Shown here in pieces: positions 51,575-59,247 of a stretch of DNA of 64,000 bases (positions within the stretch are counted from its first letter, which is position 1; each line of letters begins with the position of its first letter). The notes beneath the pieces were generated by a model that made no database searches, had not been told where the DNA came from, and saw nothing but the letters and a program-made list of their open reading frames with translations. Source of the stretch: LD21 sp963715785 (lineage in GTDB: Bacteria; Bacteroidota; Bacteroidia; Bacteroidales; VadinHA17); NCBI GenBank assembly GCA_963715785.1, contig OY970276.1, positions 992,001 through 1,056,000 of the forward strand. Direction: 5' to 3'. The position numbers and the translations under genes were made by a program.

Positions 51575-52669
51575 ATGAAGAGGAGAATTTTTTATTTGCT
51601 TTTTTTGCTGCTGACACCTGGATGCACCTATCAACCTCCAACAAAATGGGATTTCAAATCCTTTTATAAACCATCAGAAAATCCGGTTTTGAAAGCCGAT
51701 TCCACCTTCATATTTACCGATCCCATAAGCGACAAAACTGTAAAATGGCAAAAGGCAGATGTATTCAATCCGGCTGCAATTGTGAAGGATAATAAAGTTT
51801 ATTTACTATATAGGAGCGAAGATAACCCGGCTGCAATACTGGGGGGGAGAACATCAAGAATTGGCTTGGCGTTTAGTGATGATGGGCTGCACTTTACAAA
51901 GTATCCATCTCCTGTTCTTTATCCCGACAGCGGTAAATATATGAAGTACGATTATCCTGGAGGCGACGAAGATCCAAGGATAATTCAGACTGAGGACGGC
52001 ATGTATGTTCTGGCTTATACTTCGTGGAATTATAAGATTGCCCGTTTGAGCATAGCAATATCGAAAGACCTTATACATTGGGAAAAGAAAGGTCCTGCAT
52101 TTGCTAAGGCATATGAGGGTAAATTCCTTGACAACTGGACCAAATCGGGCTCCATCATTACCAGGAAGGAAGGAAACCGCATTGTTGCAGCAAAGATAAA
52201 CGGGAAATACGGAATGTACTGGGGCGAGAATTTTGTCAATCTCGCATGGTCAGATAATCTTACAGACTGGTATCCTGTGCTGGATGAAGCCGGAGGACTT
52301 AAGCAGGTGATAAGCCCCAGAAAAGGCAAATTCGACAGCCAGCTTACCGAGTGTGGTCCGCCGGCTTTGATGAACAAGGAAGGTATTGTGCTGTTTTATA
52401 ACGGAAAGAATTCAGAGGGAGAAGATGCGGCTGTTACGGTGCCAAAAGGAACTTATTCTGTAGGGAAAGCAGTATTCGATGTAAATGATCCTGAAAAGGT
52501 CATTTCCCGATCAGATACCTGCTTGTTGAGACCAACCTTGCCCCATGAGATTTCCGGCCAATACAAAGCAGGAACCACATTTTCTGAGGGACTTGTCTAT
52601 TTCCATGATAAATGGTTTTTATATTACGGAACAGCAGATTCATTTGTCGGAGTGGCAATTTCAAAATAG
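51575..52669 (+). CDS. GH130-like lipoprotein (mannoside phosphorylase/hydrolase family)
   Basis: 364 residues; N-terminal lipobox FLLLTPGC (Cys at about 15). Five-bladed beta-propeller signatures of the GH130/GH43-like clan: VFNPAAIVKDNKVYLLYRSED, SRIGLAFSDDGLHFTKYPSP, YPGGDEDPRIIQTEDGMYVL (GGDEDPR bears the Asp of GH130 enzymes), AWSDNLTDWYPV, and HDKWFLYYGTADSFVGVAI. Exported GH130 members are usually beta-mannosidases or mannoside-active, cytoplasmic ones phosphorylases; the lipoprotein signal favours a surface or periplasmic hydrolase. Not flanked by SusCD genes. Confidence 0.82.
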   Translation: MKRRIFYLLFLLLTPGCTYQPPTKWDFKSFYKPSENPVLKADSTFIFTDPISDKTVKWQKADVFNPAAIVKDNKVYLLYRSEDNPAAILGGRTSRIGLAFSDDGLHFTKYPSPVLYPDSGKYMKYDYPGGDEDPRIIQTEDGMYVLAYTSWNYKIARLSIAISKDLIHWEKKGPAFAKAYEGKFLDNWTKSGSIITRKEGNRIVAAKINGKYGMYWGENFVNLAWSDNLTDWYPVLDEAGGLKQVISPRKGKFDSQLTECGPPALMNKEGIVLFYNGKNSEGEDAAVTVPKGTYSVGKAVFDVNDPEKVISRSDTCLLRPTLPHEISGQYKAGTTFSEGLVYFHDKWFLYYGTADSFVGVAISK

Positions 52670-52970
52670 AATTTCCTATTCATGCAGAACGAATAACTTA
52701 TCTACGGCCCGGCTGTGAAATTTTGAAGCAGCTTAATCCAAAAACTTATAATCAGATTATCATCCTCTCTACTGTTCAGGGACTTAAAAGTCTGCATCTG
52801 GTTGAAAGGTGAAGCTTTAAAATCAACATTTCTCTGACATTTTTGTTATATACTGCGATGCTTTAAACCTTGTGCAGCTGAAGTTATATAAACATTATCA
52901 GGAACTTCAGAGGTTTTGGATTAAGCTCACGGACGATGAGAGTGGTATGTTTTAATAAATTGTCAGAAAC
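52670..52970 (+). other. intergenic region with a protein-like frame
   Basis: One frame is open over most of 52670-52954 except for a single TGA at about 52810. Its pieces look coding (CEILKQLNPKTYNQIIIL; LKLYKHYQELQRFWIKL), but no family is recognised and no start codon fits. It may be a decayed gene or coincidence. Confidence 0.25.
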
Positions 52971-53354
52971 ATGGAAAGCGATAAAAGCCCAACAGTTTCA
53001 AATGGCAAAATATGCTATCTTGAGATTCCAGCCAATGATGTTTTAATTTCCGCTTCATTCTATAAGAAAATTTTCGGCTGGCATATCAGGGAACGCAGTG
53101 ATGGGCATATTGCATTTGATGATACTGTAAATGAAGTAAGCGGAACCTGGATTATCGGACGGATCCCATCCTCCGAAGCCGGAGTTTTAGTCTATATCAT
53201 GGTTGACAATGTGTCATCAATTGTCAAAGCCATTGTGGCACATGGTGGCAAAATTGTCCAGCCTGTCGGTGAAGATTACCCGGAAATCACTGCAAGATTC
53301 ACTGATCCGGCAGGTAACATTTTCGGCCTTTACCAGGAGCCTGTTAAAGATTGA
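52971..53354 (+). CDS. VOC protein, glyoxalase-like
   Basis: 127 residues: GKICYLEIPANDVLISASFYKKIFGW, HIAFDDTVNEVSGTWIIG, VLVYIMVDNVSSIVKAIVAHGGKIVQPVGED and FTDPAGNIFGLYQEP, the two-module VOC plan of small stress-linked glyoxalase-like proteins. Four bases separate it from the truncated SDR. Confidence 0.88.
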   Translation: MESDKSPTVSNGKICYLEIPANDVLISASFYKKIFGWHIRERSDGHIAFDDTVNEVSGTWIIGRIPSSEAGVLVYIMVDNVSSIVKAIVAHGGKIVQPVGEDYPEITARFTDPAGNIFGLYQEPVKD

Positions 53355-53358
53355 TAAA

Positions 53359-53619
53359 ATGAACAAACTGTCGAATAAGAAGATAGTCATTACGGGAGCA
53401 TCGCAGGGTTTGGGAAAAGAGCTGGCTCTTGCCTTTGCAAGGGAAAATGCTGAAGCTATATCTATAACGGCCAGGAATAAGGAAAGGCTGAATAAGGTTG
53501 CCTCTCAGATCAATAAGATATGTCCTCTGGCTTCCGATGAATCAGCATCCATCAGCGGCCAGCGCTTCCAGGCACAGGAGAACTGGAAGGAAACAATTAA
53601 GACCAAACGACATGCATAA
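53359..53619 (+). pseudogene. truncated short-chain dehydrogenase
   Basis: Begins as a normal SDR: MNKLSNKKIVITGASQGLGK and ELALAFARENAEAISITARN (TGxxxGxG cofactor motif), but after KVASQINK at about residue 53 the similarity stops, replaced by an unrelated tail that overlaps the next gene start by 8 bases. NNAG and YxxxK are absent. A deletion has probably joined the SDR head directly to the QueA-like gene. Confidence 0.75.
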
Positions 53620-54682
53620 TACCGGAACAAAAACGAAACCCGTGTTCTCCTTTTCCCTGCCTGAGGAGCTTAACGCGAAAACAGCTCCTGAACTAAGGGG
53701 AGTCAACCGCGACCGGGTAAAATTACTTGTTGCACACAGGGAAGACGGCCAAACTTTTCATTCAACTTTTAATCATCTTCCGGATTTTTTAAGAAAGGGC
53801 GATCTTCTGGTTTTCAATTCCAGCAGAACTTTGCCTGCATCATTAAAAACTCTGAAAAATAAGAAGCATCATATTGCAGAGGTCAGGTTAGCTGAACATC
53901 TGCCTGATGATAACTGGCTGATCCTCATTCTGAATGAAAAGATAAGCGGCTCTGTTACAACTATCAAACCAGGTTTAAAAATCGAATTCGATACCGGATT
54001 AACTGCAATTATTGTAAAAAGAGATTCTTACAATCCAAGGCTCTGGAGAGTAAAATTTTCTGAAACCGGCGTGGATCTGATAAACAAATTTTACCAGATC
54101 GGTGAGCCTATCCGGTATGGCTATGTATCGGCCCCGTTGCCCCTGGAATATTATCTCACGATATTTGCAAAAGATCCGGGTTCTTCAGAGATGCCTAGCG
54201 CCGGCAGGGCGTTTACCTGGAAAATGCTCTTTGAACTTAAAAAGAGCGGTATTGAAACTGCATTCCTTACACTCCACACTGGTTTAAGTTCCTATATGGA
54301 TGATAATCTGACACGTACTCCCAGGGTAGGTGAAGAGGAGTACTTTATTCCGGCTGGCACGGTAACAAAAATTGAAACAACAAAAATAAATGGCGGAAGA
54401 ATAATTGCTGTGGGAACAACAGTGGTCAGAGCGTTGGAGTCTGCAGCAAGCTGTTCCGGGAAAATTATTCCAGGGCATGCCTACACAACCCTCAGGATCA
54501 CCGAAGGTCATATCCTTAAGGTTGCAAATGGCCTCATCACCGGTTTCCATGAACCGGAAGCGAGCCACCTCGATCTTATAAGCGCATTTCTCAGCCCTGA
54601 ACTAATAAGAAAAATCTACTCAGAGGCTATCGAAAGAAAATATCTGTGGCACGAATTCGGTGATCTGTCATTAATCCTGTAA
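53612..54682 (+). CDS. QueA-like S-adenosylmethionine:tRNA ribosyltransferase-isomerase
   Basis: 356 residues from the ATG at 53612; longer frames upstream read through the SDR remnant. QueA adds the cyclopentenediol ring of epoxyqueuosine from SAM to 7-aminomethyl-7-deazaguanine in tRNA(Asn, Asp, His, Tyr). Seen: FHSTFNHLPDFLRKGDLLVFNSSRTLPASL, a beta-barrel middle, PLPLEYYLTIFAKDPGSSEMPSAGRAFTWKML (the family's SAAPTAGLHF region, here SEMPSAGRAFT), and TTVVRALESAA. The altered central motif suggests a divergent paralogue rather than housekeeping QueA. Confidence 0.8.
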   Translation: MHNTGTKTKPVFSFSLPEELNAKTAPELRGVNRDRVKLLVAHREDGQTFHSTFNHLPDFLRKGDLLVFNSSRTLPASLKTLKNKKHHIAEVRLAEHLPDDNWLILILNEKISGSVTTIKPGLKIEFDTGLTAIIVKRDSYNPRLWRVKFSETGVDLINKFYQIGEPIRYGYVSAPLPLEYYLTIFAKDPGSSEMPSAGRAFTWKMLFELKKSGIETAFLTLHTGLSSYMDDNLTRTPRVGEEEYFIPAGTVTKIETTKINGGRIIAVGTTVVRALESAASCSGKIIPGHAYTTLRITEGHILKVANGLITGFHEPEASHLDLISAFLSPELIRKIYSEAIERKYLWHEFGDLSLIL

Positions 54683-54802
54683 ATCCTGATTGTCTTATAA
54701 CAATCACGCGATGAGATCTTTGGGCAACAATGTTTAGAGCCTGCAAAAAGCCCTCGATTAACTCTTATTCTAAAGAATGTCTGGTTTCCCGGGTCATTAT
54801 TA

Positions 54803-54833
54803 TTGACTTTCAGTCAGGAATAATGTAACTTTG
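54803..54833 (+). promoter_or_regulatory. promoter of the Tat-exported PHP-like gene
   Basis: TTG at 54803-54805, a 20-bp spacer and a perfect TAACTTTG at 54826-54833; start near 54840, leader of about 100 bases. Confidence 0.55.
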
Positions 54834-54941
54834 AATATGAAGGTGAAATATAAACAGCAATTTCATCTTAGCTGAATTCTGTTTATGAATCTTTGTATCA
54901 TCAAACTTCACGGATATCAAAATCAATTAAATCAACTTAAA

Positions 54942-55745
54942 ATGGAACGTCGGACTTTTATTAAGAATGCCGGATTGGCAGGCTCCATGATGCTCATGTC
55001 GCCACATCTTAAAAATGTTAATGCCTCAGAAGAATATGACTTCCCGCTGGTAGATCTTCATGTTCACCTTACAAATGAATTCACCATTGACAGGGTGATG
55101 CAGATAGCCAGGGAAAGAAAGGTAAAATTCGGTATTGTCGATCATCCTGCTGTATGGGCCATAAAGGACGACGCTGACCTGAAAAAGTATATTGATAAGT
55201 TAAGAAACTACCCGGTTTATGTCGGGTTACAACCTATCGATATGGGATGGTCTAAACGTTTTTCTCCGGAACTTCTATCAAAAGTTGATTATATCCTGAT
55301 GGATCCGCAAAGAGTAACCATGGCAAATGGAGAAATGCTGCAGATATGGGAATTTAATACCTATGTTGAAAATACCGATGAATTCATGGAACGATATATG
55401 GCCCATTCTCTCGACATACTCAACAACGAACCCATAAATATTTTCGGATGGCCACTCTTTCTGCCGGTTTGTATAGCCCGCGATTATTACACCTTATGGA
55501 CAAAAGAACGTATGCAGCAAATACTCACTGCAGCAAAAAAAAGAAATATTGCTATTGAGATAAACGACATGGCCCATACGCCACATGATAAATTTATTCT
55601 CATGGCAAAAGATCAGGGGTTGAAATTCACTTTCGGCTCAGATTCACGAAATCAGAATGCCGGAAGACTTGCATATTCAAAGGCTGTGGCAAAAAAATGC
55701 AATCTCCGGAAGGAAGATTTCTATCTGCCTGTTATCAAAAGCTGA
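54942..55745 (+). CDS. Tat-exported PHP/amidohydrolase-like protein
   Basis: 267 residues from the ATG at 54942, chosen because it places the twin-arginine signal ERRTFIKNAGLAGS at the N-terminus; an upstream ATG (54885) adds 19 residues. The mature protein opens with PLVDLHVHLTNEFTIDRV, an HxH metal motif as in PHP and amidohydrolase barrels, then KFGIVDHPAVW. Later histidines occur in MAHTPHDKFI, and GSDSRNQNAGR gives the typical late Asp. Likely a metal-dependent hydrolase of small phosphoesters or amides outside the cytoplasm; substrate unknown. Confidence 0.75.
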   Translation: MERRTFIKNAGLAGSMMLMSPHLKNVNASEEYDFPLVDLHVHLTNEFTIDRVMQIARERKVKFGIVDHPAVWAIKDDADLKKYIDKLRNYPVYVGLQPIDMGWSKRFSPELLSKVDYILMDPQRVTMANGEMLQIWEFNTYVENTDEFMERYMAHSLDILNNEPINIFGWPLFLPVCIARDYYTLWTKERMQQILTAAKKRNIAIEINDMAHTPHDKFILMAKDQGLKFTFGSDSRNQNAGRLAYSKAVAKKCNLRKEDFYLPVIKS

Positions 55746-55805
55746 CTTACTCTGAGGGGAGCGGAGTAATGGTTTGCCGGCCACAGAATAATTCCCGCTT
55801 TTATT

Positions 55806-55813
55806 TATCTTTG
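55806..55813 (+). promoter_or_regulatory. -7 element for the flippase gene (leaderless start)
   Basis: TATCTTTG, a perfect TAnnTTTG box, ends only five bases before the ATG at 55819, so the mRNA would start at or very near the start codon. No TTG 19-21 bases upstream. Confidence 0.45.
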
Positions 55814-55818
55814 CCTGC

Positions 55819-57321
55819 ATGACTGCAATCAAACGCCTGGCAAGTCAGACCGCTATTTATGGAATCCCGAGTGTTCTGGGCCGGATACTGAGCTATCTGC
55901 TGGTGCCTCTCTATACCCGTGTATTCCAGCCCGGTGAATACGGAACGGTGAATGTCTTCTATGCCTATGCCTCTTTTCTGATGGTAATCCTGACTTATGG
56001 AATGGAGACAACTTTCTTCAGATTCAATGAGCATGAGAAAGACCGCGAGAAGGTGTTTAGCACAGGGATGATCTCCCTCATTATTACCTCAGTGATCTTC
56101 CTGGTTGTCGTTTCAATTTTCTCCGGCGACATCGCACGATGGATTGAATATCCCAGGCATTCTCAATATGTAGTCTGGTTCGCCTGGATACTTGCTCTTG
56201 ATGCTCTGGCTGCCATACCATTTGCACATCTTCGGGCTCAGAACAGGCCGGCCCGGTTTGCATGGATCAAAATGACAAATATATCAGTCAATATCGTTCT
56301 AAACCTTTTCTTCCTGTTGCTTTGTCCTTTCCTTGTAAAGCATGATCCTATGGGAGTTGCGGGGCGTCTTATCACATCGTTCTACAGACCGCACTGGGGA
56401 ATAGAATATATTTTTATTTCAAATCTTGTGGCAAGTCTGATTACTCTGTTTATGCTGCTGCCCCAGATATCCGGGATCCGATGGAAGATAAATCCGGACC
56501 TTTGGAAGAGAATGCTGTTTTATGCTTTCCCTCTCCTTTTTGCGGGCATGGCAGGAATAGTAAATGAGACATTTGACAGGCTTTTGCTCAGGTACCTCCT
56601 GCCGAAGGATATTGCATCCTATCAGGTTGGTATCTATACTGCCTGTTATAAGATCTCTATTTTAATGACTATTTTCATTCAGGCATACAAATATGCGGCC
56701 GAGCCATTCTTTTTTGCCCATGCAAAGGAAAAAGATGCCAGGGAGGTCTATGCAAAGATCATGGATTACTTCATCATAGTTGTTTCATTGATATTCCTTG
56801 TTACGATGCTTTACCTCGATGATTTTATAATGCCCATACTGGTGGGAGGAAAAGCTTATTGGGCAGGAAAAGGTGTTATCCCGGTTTTAATGATGGCAAA
56901 CCTTTTTCTAGGAGTCTATTACAATCTTTCGATCTGGTATAAGCTCACGGCAAAGACCTCATGGGGTGCCTGGCTCTCTCTAATCGGTGCCGTTATCACA
57001 CTCATACTGAACTTTATCTGGATACCGCTGAGTTCTGAGCATCTTATCTACGGATATTATGGATCTGCCTGGGCAACATTTATCTGTTACGGTTCAATGA
57101 TGATCCTTTCCTACATTATTGGACAAAAATATTTCCCGGTAAAATATAACCTGGGAAAATTTATGGGATACCTGGGACTTTCAGTTCTTCTGTATGTGGT
57201 CAGTTCAGTCGTCAGGATGGATTTTTCAATTCTCAGGATTGCTTTTCATACCATCCTCCTGCTTGTATTCCTGGGGACTGTTTATCTTATTGAAAAACCA
57301 AGACTTTTAGCGGTCAGATAA
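55819..57321 (+). CDS. polysaccharide flippase (Wzx/MATE-like)
   Basis: 500 residues, about fourteen membrane helices of the MOP superfamily. Opening KRLASQTAIYGIPSVLGRILSYLLVPLYTRVF is the usual Wzx/RfbX pattern; GEYGTVNVFYAYASFLMVIL, the PLLFAGMAGIVNETFDRLLLRYLLPK central segment and the GIYTACYKISILMTIFIQAYKYAAEPFFF region follow. It should move undecaprenyl-linked glycan units across the inner membrane. The glycosyltransferase cluster lies 15 kb away, so a partnership is only possible, not shown. Confidence 0.9.
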   Translation: MTAIKRLASQTAIYGIPSVLGRILSYLLVPLYTRVFQPGEYGTVNVFYAYASFLMVILTYGMETTFFRFNEHEKDREKVFSTGMISLIITSVIFLVVVSIFSGDIARWIEYPRHSQYVVWFAWILALDALAAIPFAHLRAQNRPARFAWIKMTNISVNIVLNLFFLLLCPFLVKHDPMGVAGRLITSFYRPHWGIEYIFISNLVASLITLFMLLPQISGIRWKINPDLWKRMLFYAFPLLFAGMAGIVNETFDRLLLRYLLPKDIASYQVGIYTACYKISILMTIFIQAYKYAAEPFFFAHAKEKDAREVYAKIMDYFIIVVSLIFLVTMLYLDDFIMPILVGGKAYWAGKGVIPVLMMANLFLGVYYNLSIWYKLTAKTSWGAWLSLIGAVITLILNFIWIPLSSEHLIYGYYGSAWATFICYGSMMILSYIIGQKYFPVKYNLGKFMGYLGLSVLLYVVSSVVRMDFSILRIAFHTILLLVFLGTVYLIEKPRLLAVR

Positions 57322-57405
57322 ATAAAAATTTATAACTTTTGCAGTCCGTATTAATTCAGCTAATATTGGATTATCAATATTAAATATTAAGAAATATAGA
57401 ATCAA

Positions 57406-58116
57406 ATGGACGCTCATGAAACCATTCACAAGGAAGAACATCTTGGCAGCTCGGAATTTATCACCGATATTGTAATAGGAATGTCCGATGGACTGACAGT
57501 CCCTTTTGCACTTGCAGCTGGTCTGAGCGGAGCCGTTCAGCATAATGCAATAGTAATCACGGCGGGGATCGCGGAGATTGTGGCTGGCAGCATAGCGATG
57601 GGATTAGGCGGTTACCTGGCTGGGAAAACTGAACAGGAGCATTATCAGGCTGAACTAAAAAGAGAATTCGACGAAATTGAAGAGATCCCCGAAGCTGAAA
57701 AGAATGAAGTCAGGCTTGTATTTGCAGAGTACGGCCTGAATGAGACGACCCAGAATATCATAGCGGATGAAATGGCAAAGGACAAGAACAAGTGGGTCGA
57801 TTTTATGATGAAGTATGAACTTGGCCTGGAAAAGCCAAATGTTAACAGGGCAAGGAACTCTGCCGCCACTATTGGCATTTCGTACATTATTGGAGGGCTT
57901 ATACCTTTGTCGGGGTACTTTTTCACCAGGACGCCCTATCAGGGCCTGGTTATCTCAGCAATACTTACTGTAATTTGTCTGTTCCTGTTTGGCTATTTTA
58001 AAAGCAAAGTAACCGGGCAGCCTCTGATCAAAGGTGCTATAAAGGTTACACTCATTGGGATCACAGCTGCAGCTGCAGCATTCCTTGTCGCAAAAACATT
58101 CAATAACCTTTTCTAA
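57406..58116 (+). CDS. VIT1/CCC1-family iron/manganese transporter
   Basis: 236 residues with five membrane helices: DIVIGMSDGLTVPFALAAGLSGA and EIVAGSIAMGLGGYLAGKTEQEHY in the first half (the Asp and metal-facing Met/Gly of VIT1), a helical cytoplasmic metal-binding region rich in Glu (KREFDEIEEIPEAEKNEVRL), and three C-terminal helices. Predicted to export or store Fe(II)/Mn(II). First of three closely spaced genes; the TonB-dependent receptor downstream fits a metal theme. Confidence 0.9.
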   Translation: MDAHETIHKEEHLGSSEFITDIVIGMSDGLTVPFALAAGLSGAVQHNAIVITAGIAEIVAGSIAMGLGGYLAGKTEQEHYQAELKREFDEIEEIPEAEKNEVRLVFAEYGLNETTQNIIADEMAKDKNKWVDFMMKYELGLEKPNVNRARNSAATIGISYIIGGLIPLSGYFFTRTPYQGLVISAILTVICLFLFGYFKSKVTGQPLIKGAIKVTLIGITAAAAAFLVAKTFNNLF

Positions 58117-58146
58117 CCTGCCAGTTCCCCAATTAAAACGAGCTCA

Positions 58147-58836
58147 ATGATTAGCAATTTATCCAAAAAGGAAATAAAAGCCGGAGAAGAAATAAAAGCC
58201 CATTATCTTCGTGAAGGCTTATTTAATCTTATTAAATCAGAATACCCCGATTTTAATGAAGATAGTTACATTTCACTGGATGAACTAAACGAGTACAGAA
58301 GACACTATCTTTCGTCTTTAATTTCAAAGGAAGCCGGGGAAGTGGATACCCTTGACAAAGAGGTCATGGATGCCATCAAAAATAATTCAGTTCTCTCTGA
58401 GAATATTGAAGAATCAATAAGTGACAAACAAACAATTGGACAAAAACTGGCCGATAAGATTGCTTCATTTGGTGGAAGCTGGACCTTCATCATTATCTTC
58501 TTTGTATTTATTCTCGCCTGGATGGGAACCAATATCTGGATCCTCGCAACAAAATCCTTTGATCCGTTCCCATTCATACTGTTAAATCTGATCCTTTCTT
58601 GTCTGGCTGCCATTCAGGCTCCTATAATAATGATGAGCCAGAACAGGAAAGACCTGAAAGACAGGTTCAGGAGTGAAAATGATTATAAAATCAATCTTAA
58701 AGCAGAACTCGAAATCAAGCTGCTGAGCGAAAAAATTGATCATATGATCGTTCATCAGAATAAAAGACTGCTTGAGATACAACAGGTTCAGGCTGATTAC
58801 CTGGAAGATTTAATGTCTGAAATAAAAAAGAAATGA
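58147..58836 (+). CDS. DUF1003 membrane protein
   Basis: 229 residues. A charged N-terminal half leads to the DUF1003 core: LADKIASFGGSWTFIIIFFVF, then WMGTNIWI, FDPFPFILLNLILSCLAAIQ, and MMSQNRKDLKDRF, followed by a long coiled-coil C-terminus (about 180-229). DUF1003 proteins are small two-helix membrane proteins of unknown function, often near ion-transport genes. Its stop overlaps the next ATG by 4 bases (ATGA). Confidence 0.87.
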   Translation: MISNLSKKEIKAGEEIKAHYLREGLFNLIKSEYPDFNEDSYISLDELNEYRRHYLSSLISKEAGEVDTLDKEVMDAIKNNSVLSENIEESISDKQTIGQKLADKIASFGGSWTFIIIFFVFILAWMGTNIWILATKSFDPFPFILLNLILSCLAAIQAPIIMMSQNRKDLKDRFRSENDYKINLKAELEIKLLSEKIDHMIVHQNKRLLEIQQVQADYLEDLMSEIKKK

Positions 58837-59195
58837 AATTTGAACATCGCAAACAAAAGGTAATGCCTTTTCCTCAGTTCCTCATCAGGATGTCAAGATA
58901 CCTGATGTTTGCGGGAATTCTTATATTCTTTTCCGTAATGATTGGAACACTAGGTTATCACTTTATTTCACATTTAAGATGGCTTGACAGTTTTCATATG
59001 TCATGCATGATCCTGACCGGAATGGGACCGGTCGAAGAAATGAAAACTGACGGAGCGAAGATATTCTCAGCATTTTTTGCATTGTACAGCGGAATTGCTT
59101 TTCTGAGTATAACCGCAGTCTTCTTTGCTCCGATTATTCACAGACTAATGCACATACTTCAGGTAGATGTAAATGATGACGAACCTGAAAAATGA
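58833..59195 (+). CDS. two-helix ion-channel-like protein with altered selectivity filter
   Basis: 120 residues: helix at about 20-42, a pore-helix-like segment WLDSFHMSCMILTGMGPVEE, and a second helix (FSAFFALYSGIAFLSITAVFF). The order helix, pore loop, helix is that of KcsA-like channels, but the filter position reads TGMGP instead of TVGYG. It may be a non-selective or metal channel, or a channel-fold scaffold. Translationally coupled to the DUF1003 gene. Confidence 0.65.
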   Translation: MKFEHRKQKVMPFPQFLIRMSRYLMFAGILIFFSVMIGTLGYHFISHLRWLDSFHMSCMILTGMGPVEEMKTDGAKIFSAFFALYSGIAFLSITAVFFAPIIHRLMHILQVDVNDDEPEK

Positions 59196-59247
59196 AGTCT
59201 GGTGGATTGTCACCTGTTAACCCAATGTTAATCAAATTGTATATATC

